The notes under the pieces are model-generated. The model did not search any database. It saw only the letters and a list, made by a program, of their open reading frames with translations, and was not told where the DNA came from. From Narthecium ossifragum (lineage: Eukaryota > Streptophyta > Magnoliopsida > Dioscoreales > Nartheciaceae), in assembly GCA_963920575.1 (NCBI GenBank), contig OY986968.1, positions 759,001-823,000 of the forward strand: 64,000 bases of DNA, read 5' to 3'. Made by a program: the position numbers and the translations under genes. Shown one piece after another: positions 36,101 to 49,051 of the stretch. Numbering within the stretch: position 1 is the stretch's first letter; each line of letters begins with the position of its first letter.

Positions 36101-38163
36101 ACTGTGTCTACATCGAAGTATCTTTTGACCGATTGACAATATTTACGAAATTGCCATTGATCGCCCAAATGGCTATATTTATTGCTAACAGTAAGTTACT
36201 GGACTCTTCAGGGAACTACAGAAATACCATAAAGATTATTAAAAATATTTTACTTAAAAGCTAATAAAGTCAAGTTAAAGTGATGAATCGGAGTTATTAT
36301 CATAAATCTACTTTGTTTGAACTATAAGTCATTGTTTTTCTCTTGAGATTATTGTGTTGCATGAAAGTATATTGTTGGAGATCCACTGGAAGCTTATTTG
36401 TGACAAAACAAGGCTCTACTGCTAAATCCTCAATTGTCCCAAGAACTTAAGCTGATCGGAGACGGTGAATTTAATCTATTAGTTATATTTTTAACTCATC
36501 CCCTCGCATGTGGACTCTGATGATTATGATTCTAAACACATGGATATTAAACTTAAGGAACAGACTAATGGAGACAAGAGTCGACATGGAAACTTAAACT
36601 GATAGAATTTAATCACTCAATTTATGTTCTGACACCTTCAAATTAGATTAGTGTGCTTCCAAAATCAGATGGCTACACCCCAAAAAAAGAAGAAAATCAA
36701 AGAACAAAAAAAAAAAGTTTAATTGCTATGAGGAGTTTGAGTTTTTTCACCTCTCATGCAAGCAAATTAAGATCGAGAGTGTCCACCTGAATTATGAAAA
36801 GTGGCCATTGCATTGGAGTGCAAATGGGCCATCATAGTAATGGCCATACAAGATGAGATAAACACACACCTTTCTTGCAGAGATATGCATAGGGTGACAA
36901 GATGATTGACATTTCATGTGACACTGAGAATCTTTCACCTTTTCCATGGGTAGTAATCTACCCAAAAAAAAAAAAAATATTTAAACAAACCTCACCAACC
37001 ACTCAAATGATAATATCAGGTGAAAGAATCACCACTTGCTCAAGGTTTCAGTCAATAAAATCCCCTAAAGCTCTGTAAGTATAAGAAGTTACCATTCATT
37101 TGTATCTCATAGGGATTTCAGATGCCAACAACAACTGAGATCTGGATTTGCCTGCAGGAACAGACAGACATGAGATTGCCATCTTCATAAAGTGATTTGA
37201 GTCATCTCATGTGGTGCCATTTGCCTTCACCTTCACTTTCTAGTAAAGAGGATCCAATGTGATCTCTCCTCTTTGATTGTTCCTGCTTGTAATCATACAA
37301 AAGATCCAATTCTCAGTTCCAAGATATATAAAGCTCTAGAGAATTCTTCTTCGCTATTGTACGATCTTGATAGCTTCGAGAAATCCAAAGATCATAAATT
37401 TCCACCAAATTGATTGATGGGTATATTTAGATGAACAGTAGAAGTTTATTCTTTCACTGTATATGATTTAAAGAACAAAATAAATGCAATGCATAGATTT
37501 GTTTATGCCATGCTAGCTAATTCACCAATAGTCCCAAAAGCTTAAGCCGATTGATGGAAGCGTTTGCCATCAATCTGTCACCATTCAATAATAAGCTGCA
37601 TTTTTTCGTATAAAGAAGAAGAGATTCCCAACAAGGATTGGAAGAATTTATTGATAAATATTGGATGCGTCTCTTTTGCTTTAGCATAAGTAGTGTTTGA
37701 GCATATAACAAACCTCTAGAAGTACCACTTTTGGACAAGGAGAAAAGAAAAATAGAAGTTCTACTGATTATTTCATCCTTTTAGAATTCTCCTAATCCTT
37801 TGACTGTAGCCTTCAGCATCTCGTCCAGCATGGGACTCCACAATGTTTCTATATCCAAAGTTTCGGTAAAGATCTTCTATCTATGCATTGAATTCTAGCA
37901 TGGAATCTAATTCTAGTTGAAATAAATAACTTTTCACAAGCATATGTCATGTTAACATTGACACAAGGTCTCAGATATTTGAGTCAGGAAAGAATCATGT
38001 TCTTTGATGTATGGAAAGGTGAAATATTCTGGAGAACACGCCCGGAGCCCGATCCCGAATGCCGGGTGTGTTCCTGACGAGCCGGGACGTGAGCGCGGTG
38101 GGAACGGGGCTTCCCAGAAAGCCAGTCCCGGCCGGGGGTCAGCATAGAATGAAGGGAAACCTT

Positions 38164-38348
38164 TCTTCTTCTTCTTCTTTTTTTTTTTGATTAGTTAAGG
38201 CCATGGGGCGGTGTGAAAGAGGAATGCCGGTGGTCAGCCCGGGAGGGGCCGATCACACCACTTACAGCCATGCAACAATGCCCACTAGATTACAACTCAA
38301 GCCCACGAGATGCTAGTTATCAGGAGTCATGAAGACAGCCAAGCAATT
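38164..38348 (-). mobile_element. Probable 5'-truncated LINE 3' end (minus strand)
   Basis: Read on the minus strand, about 180 bp ends in GGCCTTAACTAATC followed by an A-rich tail (forward T run 38163-38188). It is flanked by AATGAAGGGAAACCTTTC (38148-38165) and AATAAAGGGGAACCTTTC (38351-38368), 16 of 18 bases equal, a plausible decayed target duplication. No coding motif is left, so the LINE identity rests on the tail and on the neighbours. Confidence 0.5.
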
Positions 38349-38725
38349 GGAATAAAGGGGAACCTTTCGTGTGCTGCAAGTAGTGTATAATAAGGTATAA
38401 GTTGAAGGCCGGTTGTCAATATAGCTGGGGTAGGAGGAATGACTAGAAGTGGAAGATGCCCCCTTTGAGTTGGAAAGGAGAAGGGGAACCCTTGTAGTGC
38501 AGGAGTGTTGGTCCGCCCTATTCTATTACCAAACATAATCTGGAGAAGGCAGCTATTCAGCTGAAAAGGTAGTTATGTGCGTCTCAATAACCTACACAAC
38601 ATGAATTGTCACCGGTGAGTACACGGTTCAAAGATTCAGAGCTTCAAAAGGCATGATTGAAGAGATCGGGTTGGCCGGAATTGAAAAGGTTAATTCAGAG
38701 CTTCAAGAATCATGTCTTTCAGTTT

Positions 38726-39153
38726 TTTTTTTTTTTTTTTTTTTTATGAGATGAGCTCACAGGCTAAAATTTACATCCAAACATGACAACAAAACTAGCT
38801 GACGAACAGCCGAGTCCCTGACTCGCAAGACCAGTTATATATTAACCTGGATCTGCGACACGCTCGAGCAACACTATCGGGTCTCGCGTTACACTCTCTA
38901 GAAATATATAAAAAGAGAACAGAATAAAAAAGGAGTGCATGCAACCAAATCTCCTTAGCAATGTACTCCAAGTCTTGGGGCCATACCCTTAGACCATTAA
39001 GGATATGAACTGTGGCGAGTGAATCCGTCTCAACTATGATATTCTTTAGCCCATGTAATTTAGCATTTCTCATCCCTCCAAAATCGCTTCCATCTCACCT
39101 TCTAGGACTGAAGCAATAACCAGCGGCCTACCCCAAGCCCAAACCTCTCTCCG
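38726..39153 (-). mobile_element. 5'-truncated LINE with RNase H fragment and target duplication
   Basis: The minus strand encodes the C-terminal RNase H-like domain of a plant L1-type LINE: GLKNIIVETDSLATVHILNG, then EYIAKEIW and ISRECNARPDSVARA, with a frame break just upstream near 39074. It ends in a poly-A tail (forward T run from 38723). ATCATGTCTTTCAGTTT occurs at 38709-38725 and again at 39154-39170, an exact 17-bp target-site duplication that defines both ends. Confidence 0.88.
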
Positions 39154-39562
39154 ATCATGTCTTTCAGTTTGTGACTACGTAATGTTTGGGTTTTTTAGGA
39201 GTATATGCCGAATACTCCAATCGGATCGGGATCGAGTAACTAATGAATGAAAGAACAAAAAAACAAAGGACAAAGAAGAGAGAGACATAATAATAGATTT
39301 TTACGTTGTCCCCTCAACTTGAGGTATGTCCATGGGCCATACCAGTTTTCACTATAATATAGAGGAAGGATCGCAAACACTTGTGTTTTCTATCTTCTCT
39401 GCCGGTCTTCTCTCTCCGGGCAACGTGCCTTCTCTTCCGGCGGCCTCTCTCCTTGGTCGGCACTCTCTTCTCCTACGATGGAAGCTTACTTCTTGATTTC
39501 TCATTAGGAAACCAAAAGTCATGATTGCCTTTATATCGCCTCTCAACAACACTCATTCAATC

Positions 39563-40451
39563 TTCCTACGAAGGAAGGCCTACTGAGAATTGGAGTTGCT
39601 GAGGACGCGATCTGTCCTAGATGCAGAGATGGTGTGGAATCGGTCTTCCACTTGTTCTTTGGTTGCGCTGAATCCCGGGATGTATGGAAGCGGATCTTTG
39701 GAAGGGATGAAGTCTTCAGAAGAACTAGAGGATGGGAGGAATGGAAAGATGTACTCTAGAGATCTACTAACTCGGATAGTTGGAGAGAACGCAAAGCAAA
39801 GGTAGGCTATGACTTGTGGTTGCTTTGGAAAAACAGAAACAGAGTGCTATTTGATGGAGGTGGAGACTCCCCTGTTGTTCTTGCTAGAACAATCCTATGG
39901 CAGGCTAAGGAATGGGAAATGAAAGGAAGAGGAAACAAGAAGAAAAGGCCTGAAAGGGACGGTTTTGTGGTCATCAAAACCGATGTAGCGTTTTGTGCGA
40001 TCTCGGGTGTAGCCGGGTTTGGGGCTGTCTATCAGGAAGAAGAAGGTAGATCGGGTTGGAGTGTAGAGGAAGGAGGAACTGCCAGCAATCCTATGGACGT
40101 CGAGCTCACTGTGATGGCAATTGCGGTGGAGAAAGCAAAACTCCGGGGCGCCAAACGGATGATAATGGAGTCGGATGCGAAAGACCTTGATGAGTGCCTT
40201 AATGGCCGGTCAATCTACGAGGACGTCTTCAGCAAGTGTGTTCGTCAATGGCGGAGCTAGAGCAGATAGTTATCAGACATATTCCCCGCGAGAAGAATCA
40301 GGAAGCGGACCGGCTTGCGAGAGCAGGGGCAAGGCGTGCAGCCCAATTTTGATGTATCGGTTGCTCATGTAGGGAGGCTCGCCCAATTGTGAGAATTTTG
40401 TAATTTGTTATTTCCCCAGCCCTAGGGCTCAACTTGTCAAAAAAAAAAAAA
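39563..40451 (+). mobile_element. 5'-truncated L1-type LINE with exact 18-bp target duplication
   Basis: About 890 bp of LINE ORF2 3' end: the reverse-transcriptase zinc-binding motif (CPRCRDGVESVFHLFFGC, from about 39613), linker (YDLWLLWKNRNRVLFDGG), then RNase H with AGFGAVYQEEE, PMDVELTVMAIAVEKAK, MESDAKDL and finally EKNQEADRLARAGARRA. A stop (TAG 39757-39759) and a frameshift near 40240 make it dead. It ends in a short 3' UTR and poly-A (40439-40453). AACAACACTCATTCAATC occurs at 39545-39562 and at 40452-40469. Confidence 0.92.
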
Positions 40452-40469
40452 AACAACACTCATTCAATC

Positions 40470-43134
40470 AATTTCTCCCAATCATATTAGAGTAAAGCAA
40501 TCAATCACCATATGTCTAAACCATCTCCAATCACACACAATCAATGATAGATATTAAGTCATGTCGGAATTGGATTAGCCTCCACTTTCCTAACACCTAA
40601 TTCATTGTTCTTTGCGATTCATGCAAAATCAAGTTTGCTATTCAAATGTGAAAAAGCCTAATGTGCCAAACCTCTGAAACCTTAAATAGTTTTTGGTACA
40701 CTATATATGTGTAGAATCTTTGTTGAAACTTAATTAATCCTTACTGAAATTTTTGGTTTAGTAACCCTTGCAGGCCGGGCCTCCAGCGGTATGAAATCAG
40801 ACTACTGTTCAATGTGACCGGTCCAATGCCAGCGGCCATGTTACGACTGGGCTTCCGGCAGGGCCGGTCTGGGTTTTTTAAGTGCCTGGCTAGCCGGTCC
40901 AAAATCTGATGGGGCTTAGAGACCGGGCTGGGCTCATGCCCAGTTGGAGACGCCAACATGCTGCAATTTGCTAAACAGAGTTATCTACTATTTAGTAGTA
41001 CCTTAGTGACCTGTCAGTTTGCAGACTATCTGCTAAAGCTACAGAGTTAAGTCTTTGTACTCATTTTATCTATAAAGTACTGCTACTGATTAGTCCCACA
41101 TCTACATGTGTTACTATAATTTGGCACCTACTCTAACAGCTCATACTCAAATTGCACCAAATTGGAGACTTTTGGTGTATCTGCAGCAATGGTTCATATC
41201 AAATGGACGGCGAATCTTCTTGTATTTTTTTTTTGATCTTTCTGTACTTTGAGTAACGCGTAGGACCAGCAAAACAGTACACAGGAAAAGCTGGATTCAC
41301 CACCGACATTAATTACTAATTTAGTAGCAGCTGGAATCTCAGAACATCTTTGCAGCATGTGTTTCAAGAATCTGATTCTCCCACTGTGAGTTCTTATAAG
41401 TCAGGAGGAATATAGCATTAACAGACTTTATATCCATAATATATCTGATAGAAATCTTTATTCTAAACATATTCCCTACTTCATTTCAAGAAACAAAGAG
41501 CAATGATGCTCATGACAAATTTCATCATCTTTTTTTTTCGATCGATCGATCATTAATTATGGTTTGCAATTTGGATTAAATGAACCTTCTTCATATCTGT
41601 TTTATGTAGAAGAAAGTGATGAGTTGCTACAATTCTGCATGCATGGATGCTTTCTGATGATCATTGTGGAAACCTTAAACACTGACAAAAGGAATGGCTG
41701 TGAGTTTCTTCGACTGTGGGGCACATGGGCGGCACTTGGCCCTCGCCTGACCTCATGAGAAGGCTGAGAAAGATGGAGCTGGGAGTAGTGGTGTGGTTGA
41801 TAAAGCTGAAAGATATGCAAGATATGGATGCACAGTTGCAGTCCTTCGAAAGAAGGGCACTACTAAAAGAGAGAGATCAGTTAGTTGGCAATGTGATGAA
41901 CAGAAGCAATGTCTCCTGCCATTCTCTTTGAGATGATGTAACCTTACAGCTTTCTTGGAGAATTATACTTTCAAAACTTTCAGACAAAATGTCCAAAGTT
42001 ACAGTAAACCCTTTAAATCAGTACTATAGTTTGCAAGTGAAAGCGTTCTCATTAAGGAACAAAAGCATCCAACCTAATGCTAGCTAGCTGCAACTTTGAA
42101 ATCTTTCTGGAATCTTACTATTAAGAGATTATTACAGCATGATGGCCATTAAAAGGGAATTGGACATGATCTTTGTTTTCTCTTTCTTTTTGGTATATAC
42201 TCTTTTTCTACCCCACAAACCGACCAAATCTTTTCTCTTTGAATCTGATGTCTTAAATGTCTCTTCACTTTGGAAAGACAGTATGATTAAACCAGTAACA
42301 TGGCATACATACATACACGACAATCCTTGAACAACTCTGTTCAAAGTTTTTAATCCACATTATATATACTTCCTTTCTTATTTTGATTCAATTATGGTGT
42401 TGCATGATACTCTACCTATATTTTAACATCTCAACCGTCTTTTTTCCGAGCAACTCAGATGCCTATTATCACTAGTCGATCGTACACGAAGATTGTTTAG
42501 AAACAACCAAACTTAATCATTTTGTCTATACACAAAAATGAAGAGCAAAAGCACTAGATTTATTCTAAGAGTGACCCAATTTGCTTTGAATTTTATCGAA
42601 AAATGAAAAGTTTTCAAACTCTAAGTGCTCTGCTCTTTAATCAGTGGGAGAAGATTAAACAAAAGTTGGCATCCGAGAAGAGTTCTCGATAAGAAGAGGG
42701 GGGAATAAAGTGGAACAAGAAGCCCATCAACTGTGGAGATTGCCAGTTACTCCAAAGTAGTGTTGGTGGGGTCTAACAAGTACTCACTCTCATGTGCTAC
42801 TATGGGTTGGCATGCAAGCTAGTGCTTTTCCTAAGCAAGGCAAGAAGTTAGATAGGTGGTGCGATCTACAATTCTTATGAGCACCAATACTACTTCATAC
42901 ATGTGACTAATGTGAGTATATCCTTTTGTCATCTAAGAATCTCCTCTCTTTGTCCCACTTTTAATTAGTACTCCATCTTGTGGTGCCATAGGAAAGTATA
43001 TGTCCATGTTTGTCTTTAAAACTCCTTAATGACAAGAATTAAAGTGCTTGATGGAGGCTTTGAAAGTGAGATTTGTGCTCGAGGTTGTTGGTCAAGGCAA
43101 GCAATGGTGATGATCCAATTAAACTTCATGCTTT
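40470..43134. other. Spacer, no gene supported
   Basis: AT-rich, with a GC-rich patch at 40760-40930 (GGCCGGGCC, GGGCCGGTC). 41560-41930 contains overlapping frames under 75 codons that match no family. Nothing further recognised. Confidence 0.4.
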
Positions 43135-43291
43135 GGGGGGGGGGGGGGGGGGGGTTCTTTTCCCCCTCCATAGATGTGTTCCTTGGTTTTTATGTGAACA
43201 AGTTTCAGACTTTCTTGGCATGATTCTTTTCCCCCTCCATAGATGTGTTCCTTGGTTTTTATGTGAACAAGTTCAGACTTTCTTGGCATGA
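43135..43291. repeat. Poly-G tract followed by a 69-bp tandem duplication
   Basis: Twenty G (43135-43154), then TTCTTTTCCCCCTCCATAG...TTCTTGGCATGA at 43155-43223 and again at 43224-43291, differing by a single missing T (GTTTCAG versus GTTCAG). A recent slip or duplication. Confidence 0.9.
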
Positions 43292-43320
43292 TTTCAAAGT
43301 TTTCATTTTCATTGGGGTCG

Positions 43321-44093
43321 TTATATATGCACCACCATAACCTATATGCGCACCACTATTTTTTAAAATACCAAAAATACTCTTCTTCATCTCTCTCGTG
43401 GTGGTGCTGGCCACCGACTGCGGGGTGGCCGGGGTGGGCTGCGGCAGTCAACGACGCCGAACGGCGAAGGGCGAGACAGAGTGCGGATGAGAGGGAGAGA
43501 GAAGGGAGAGAGAGAGAGAGAGAGAGGCTGAGCGGGAGGAGGGTTGCGCCGGTCGGCCAGGCTGAGTGGCGAAGGGTGAGAGAGAGAGAGCGAATGAGAG
43601 CGAGAGCGAGAGGAGGAGAGAGAGAGGAGAGAGAACGAGAGAGAGGGAAGAGAGATGGGAGAGATCCCTGCGTCCCAACGACCTCCATCCCAACGACCTC
43701 CACCCTGACGCCATTCCGACCTCCCTCGACCTCCAGCCCAATGTCGTTCCACCCGCGGCTCCTCTCCTCCATCCTGACGCCGTTCCAACCTCCCTCGAGA
43801 TCCTTTCGTCGTCGATGACCTCCAGCCCGCACCTCCTCCACCCCGTCGTCTGAGCTAGCACCCCGTCATGCACCCCCGCTCAACCTCCCGCTCGTCATCT
43901 CTCTCCTCTCTCTCTCTCTCATCCGCTCTCTCTCCCTCCTCCTGCTCAGCCTCGGCGACCACCGCAGCCCACCCCGGGTACCCCGCCGCCGATGGCCAAC
44001 ACAACCACCATCACCACTGCAATGTATAAGGGAAATTTAGGCATTTCATATAAAATGTGGTGCACTTATACGATGTAATGGTGCATATAAAAT
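43321..44093. mobile_element. Non-autonomous transposon with long terminal inverted repeats
   Basis: The left end TTATATATGCACCACC...TATGCGCACCACTA pairs with the right end, which on the opposite strand reads ATTTTATATGCACCATT...TAAGTGCACCACAT. The similarity continues inward through GGTGGTG.TGGCCA and GGGGTGGGCTGCGG, giving inverted repeats of roughly 120 bp. The interior is GC-rich with long GA and CT runs; its many frames are low-complexity. Long TIRs with a GC-rich filling fit a Mutator-like (MULE) or Pack-type element. No 9-bp target duplication was obvious. Confidence 0.6.
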
Positions 44094-44103
44094 CACCCTT
44101 TTT

Positions 44104-45367
44104 ATTGTATATCAGTTTGAGCAAAAATGACATATTCTCTCTTAGAAAAGTGCAATATTACTCATTTACCCCTAGAATCTTGATATTTTTGTACTTCTCC
44201 CTCGACTCTCACACCTTTTCATTTTTATAGTTATGTTACTCTTTGTTGGATTACCTTACCTAAAAATGGTTGAAAGTTAAACCAAACACGAAAAAGACTT
44301 AAATGTGCTCATTTATCAATACCTAATTCTTGATATGATAAGTTTAAGATTTAGGGGGTATAAATATGAAGATCCTAGTGTGGCGTGATAATATTGCACT
44401 TTTATAATTAAGAGGAAACATATAATTGTTCGAAACAATATTGTCGATAATACGTGTTTTCTCATTTTGCCAAGAATGAAATTAAAGTTTGTGATTTCGA
44501 TATGATGCATGAGAGTCATTTACTTGCGTAACACGGCTTGTTGAACATGGAAAAACTACAAAAAAAACATAGATTTCAAAGATTGATAACAATGTGTCAT
44601 AATTCTATTCACCATTTTCATTGTATATCATTTTCACTAAAAATGACATATTCTCCCTTAGAAAAGTACAATATTACTCATTTACCCCTGGAATCTCGAT
44701 ATTTATGTACTTCTGCCTCAACTCTCACACTTTTTTCATTTTGATAGTTATGTTACTCTCTGTTGGATTACCTTACCTAAAAATGGTTGAAAGTCAAACC
44801 GAACACGAAAAAAACTTAAATATCCTCATTTATCAACACCTAATTCTTGATACGAGAACTACAATCTCTCTCACACCCTTGTTTTTTTGGATTGAGCATA
44901 TGATAAGTTTGCATAGGATATAAAATAAAAGTTATGCAAATATCAAAGGTAGTTATTTAAGATTTAAAAAAAAAGTATTTGGATGTATAGACGGGGTTTA
45001 TGCATGCTTATCCTCAATCCAAACCGGCCCTTACATGGTTTTGTTTGGAATAATACCCCCAAGAAGTAACTCGAGGGATGAAATATGAGAAGTTTAAGAT
45101 TTAAGAGGGGGAAAAAATATAAATATGAAGATGTGGTGTGATAATATTGCACTTTTATAATTAAGAGGAAACATATAATTGTTCGAAAGAATACTGTCGA
45201 TAATCCGCATGTTTTCTCATTTTGCCAAGAATGAAATTAAAGTTTGTGATTTCGATATGATGCAAGAGAGTCATTTACTTGCCTAACACGGCTTGTTGAA
45301 CATGGAAAAACTACAAAAAAAACATAGATTTCAAAGATTGATAACAATGTGTCATAATTCTATTCAC
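44104..45367 (+). repeat. Diverged direct duplication (about 510 bp) with a 230-bp length difference
   Basis: Copy 1 (44104-44612) and copy 2 (44620-45367) share GAAAAGTGCAATATTACTCA, TTGGATTACCTTACCTAAAA, TAATATTGCACTTTTATAAT and ATAACAATGTGTCATAATTC in the same order. Copy 2 has about 230 extra bases from about 44858 to 45088. Within each copy CTCTTAGAAAAGTGCAATATTA and its inverted partner TAATATTGCACTTTTATAAT mark a nested MITE-like unit of about 250 bp. Confidence 0.88.
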
Positions 45368-48300
45368 TATCAAAACTCCGTACATGATACGTCTATGAAT
45401 TATTGCTTTAAAAAAATACCAAAAGATGTTATATGAAATTAGTCATTGGCAAAACATTATGGACAATATATATAGCAAGCAGTCAAAGAATAAAATTCTC
45501 CAAAAAATTCTTAGCTTCATCTGGATGATCTTGGATTTCAAAGTTCTTGAAACTGGTCTTGGATCAGATGGCATCTTAATTTGTATCCGTCCTTTTTTTT
45601 TCTTGATAGATGTTAATGTCTTTTTTCCTACACCATCACTATCTTAGTACACAAAATTCCTCAAGTTCATCAATAGAAATGTATCCTTAATTCTCTTTGG
45701 ACCTCATTCATTCTCTCACATGCCTAATTGTCTTAAACAATTCTCCCTCAATTCCAATTAGGACACTATGTCTTTTATTTGACTAGTTTGGCACAAGGGA
45801 AAAGAATAAGAAACTAGAATAAAGATTTTAAAGTTCATGAACATAACTCTAGACTTTAGGTCTTCATAGGACCCTATAAACATGTGGTGAAGTAGATGTT
45901 GGTGTGCTTTTTAGTGTTCCATGTACATTAAAGATGGTGATAGTTATGTTCCTTAGCTCATAAGAAATGCCTTTGCCTTAGTGGATTTTGATTATGCCTT
46001 AGTGGATTTTGATACTCTTTTTAATGACGTTGAGATAAATCGTGCATCTTTGTGACATCAATCTTTCACTCTTTTCCCCTTGATGTAACGATACTTTACT
46101 AGAAGACTTATGATTAAAAACAAATTAAGCTAAAAGGCTCTAAGATTGCACATTGCTTCTTCTCTGTTTCCTGGCAAGCTCCTTTTCCTGCAGATATATG
46201 AGAAAACAAGCATGGATTTTAGTGATACTCATAAAATTAACTGATGAATATCTGCCAATGACTAATTCGATTGGCGGCGAAGATTTTTTTCATGTAAAAA
46301 TCGAGCATATAGTCTTCATTTGTGATGACTGAGCACCAAGAAAAAAAGCAGGATTATAGTCATATTTCACCTTCAAAAAATCTTAATTCTCATATTTCTC
46401 CCTGTAATCTTTGAAATCAGATTTCCCTCTACAATCTCAGAATTTTATCATATATTTCCTTTCCAATATCCACCAGTTAACAAACTTGACCACAATAAAA
46501 AACCCCCCAAAAAAGGAGATTTTAACTAGAAGTAGGATATTTGAAATATTGTAGGGTGAAATGTGAAAATTTATGATTTTTTAGGGTGAAATATGATACT
46601 AAGAACAAAAAAGAAAGACAAAATTATGCGACTTAAGTTAAGCTTTAAATCTGAAATGAGATTGAAAGATGATGAGATATATAGCTATGGAGGAAGCTTC
46701 CCTTTGCAAGCTAAGTGACCCAAACTGAAAGACTTGAAACAACAGGTGGCAGGCATTCTCTAACTATTTAGGCACATTTTATGTGATCCAAGCTCTAAGT
46801 GGGCACAGCAATGGTTGGTCCTCCTGGTCCTCAAAGACTGCATTGCATCTGCATGCCCACAAAGTCCCCATTAAAAAAAAAAAAGCCTATCAACAACCTT
46901 TTGGCTCTCAGCTATGCTTCTCTCCTTTTTTCCTATTGGCACTTCCATTTTTCTATCTTAGAAAAGTAGTACAGGTTATCACATGGAATAAAGAAAGGAT
47001 CATCATGTCTTGATACCTATGAAAAAAGAGGAGATATCTTATCAAAGAGCATGCATGTGTTTGCTGCATGGGCTGCTGCTGCTGCCCCCTTTTGTATCAT
47101 AGAATGAGAGAGACCTGTCAATCTTTACTTCCACCTCAACAGTACATGTATCCTGTTCAGAATCATTTGTACTCCAAATTTATCAAATCACTTTGATACA
47201 TCATAATTTGTTGTCAGTTTTGTTTCTGTATCTCAGGTTTCAGGTAAACAAACATCATAAACTCCAACTAATGAGCTCCTATTGTCCTGATAATGACTCA
47301 GACACATGACCTCATTTACCACAGAAGGTTTTCCCTTATATAATATTTGCTATGTTCAAACTGGTCCAAGAACAGCATTAGTTTCAATGCCAAGATGATG
47401 CTTTTATAATAGGTGCAAATGGTTAGAGAAAGTTTGAACCAGCACACCTTTATGATTTCTCAAAAGAAAGACAAGGTGAGGTTGTGCTTGATGGGGACCT
47501 ATCCTTGATGTCACTCAAACTTTCTATGCTTGCAATAAAAGGAGTTCCATATGCAAGGCACTATTGAACCAACCTAGTAAAATGGACTGCCTCTCCTACC
47601 CCTTTATTCATCACGTGGTTGTCATCTTAAAGTTTGCTACAAAGATGGTATAGTGTTACATTGATGTACAAATAATTGAAATGGGGGACTTTTTGCAATA
47701 AAAATCAATAAGATGAGGGGCAAAAAAATAATATTCTGTTTAATTAGCAGGTCCAAAAAAATTATTTTTTTTGTTCTAATATTTATTTCTCCATCAATTT
47801 ATTCTAATAAATTTGATATATTGTACAAATAATTGAAATTCCTTTTGTAAAAGTCATTTAGCACGCAGTGTTGCCACAAAAAAGTTGCACCACTTGTCAG
47901 ATGCCGATTTGCTCAATATGGTGTATCATGTTTTGGATACGATATCCAAAGTAGAGCAGAGCTGGACCGTTCATTAGAGTTAATCTCATCATAGTCAATA
48001 ATGTGGAATATAATCCTAGGAAAAGTGAGCCTTCCTATGGGTCTCAAATGAGTGATTGAAAGACTCCAATCAAATAGAGAAAGAATCAAATTTGTTGTGT
48101 TAGTGTGATCTAATTGATTGGATTTCATGATCAAATTGACAAAAGTGCCCTTATCGTAGATTTTTTGTAGGACCATTTGACACAATATTCCTATTTATTC
48201 ATGATTATATATGTTGATTCTTGTATCAAAGTATTATTGAACGTGTTAGCTTAATGACAAGAGAATATATGAATGGACCACACATTGTATGAGTAATGAG

Positions 48301-49045
48301 TTGATCTCACACCTAATTTTGTTTTTCAACAAGGAAGTTAATTGTCATTTAAAGAGGTAGAAAATGTATTTTGTGGAAGTTAAAAATAAAGATTAGGTTT
48401 CTAGTTTCTAAAACCAAAACGATACGCTTGTATTTTGAAAATTCAGCACATGTTTGGATTGTCGTTTGCATAACTTTTAATTTATTTATTATGTAAATTT
48501 ATATTATTCTCGATCCAAACAAGCCTTTTGTATCAAACCAACTATTATAATAACAATTTAAATGATATTAATTTATAATTTATGTAGATATTGACCAATC
48601 AAGTGGATCACTTTTGTCTCTTATCTTATGATTTCCAATCTTGATGCTACTCACCACCTACGTGAGACCCACACGTGCGGGATCTACATTCAAATATTCC
48701 AACGGTAAAAACTCCAAATAAAACAGTTAAAAAATGTTTAATTCCCCAATAAGAACAAGATATAAAAATGGGAAATAACCGTGGAAATTAATCACCTTTG
48801 GCGCCCACCCACCCCTCCCTCCTCTGCTCTGCTCACCAGCTGGAATTGGATGGTTGTGGGAGTTCCCACGTCCCCATCCCCACATGCCCCATCACCCCTC
48901 CCAACGAGTTCTTTGGGTGGGGATTCCAAAGCTCGCTCTCTCTCTCTCTCTCTCTCTACCTTTCTCTCTCTAACTTTCCCTCTCTAACTTTTTCTTCTTC
49001 TTTTTTTTCTTTTTCTCTGGACCCCCTTTTTCCCAAGTTTTGATC
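45368..49045. other. Spacer upstream of the bZIP gene
   Basis: AT-rich with no gene recognised. Contains a small tandem repeat TGCCTTAGTGGATTTTGAT (twice, 45971-46012) and, in the bZIP promoter, a CT microsatellite (about 48935-48957) with poly-pyrimidine sequence to 49018. Confidence 0.45.
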
Positions 49046-49051
49046 TATAAA
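49046..49051 (+). promoter_or_regulatory. Probable TATA box of the bZIP gene
   Basis: TATAAA follows a pyrimidine-rich stretch. If transcription starts about 30 bp downstream, the leader is about 850 nt, a length expected for S1-group bZIP mRNAs with uORFs. Confidence 0.6.

Larger units (their letters stand above)
34337..38146. other. Intergenic region rich in degraded repeats
   Basis: BAHD promoter with GA runs at 34370-34415, then repeats at 34985-35340 and 35690-36100, then about 2 kb (36.1-38.1 kb) with no recognised element. 38030-38130 is unusually GC-rich (CCCGGAGCCC, GAGCCGGGACG), with no frame or motif I can name. Confidence 0.5.

Noticed and set aside
41564..41931. Overlapping frames of 64-72 codons
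   Set aside because: No family motif, no splice partners and ordinary composition.
43288..43873. Several 95-176-codon frames on both strands
   Set aside because: They are produced by GA/CT runs (Arg-Glu and Leu-Ser strings) inside the long-TIR transposon; no domain and no codon structure.
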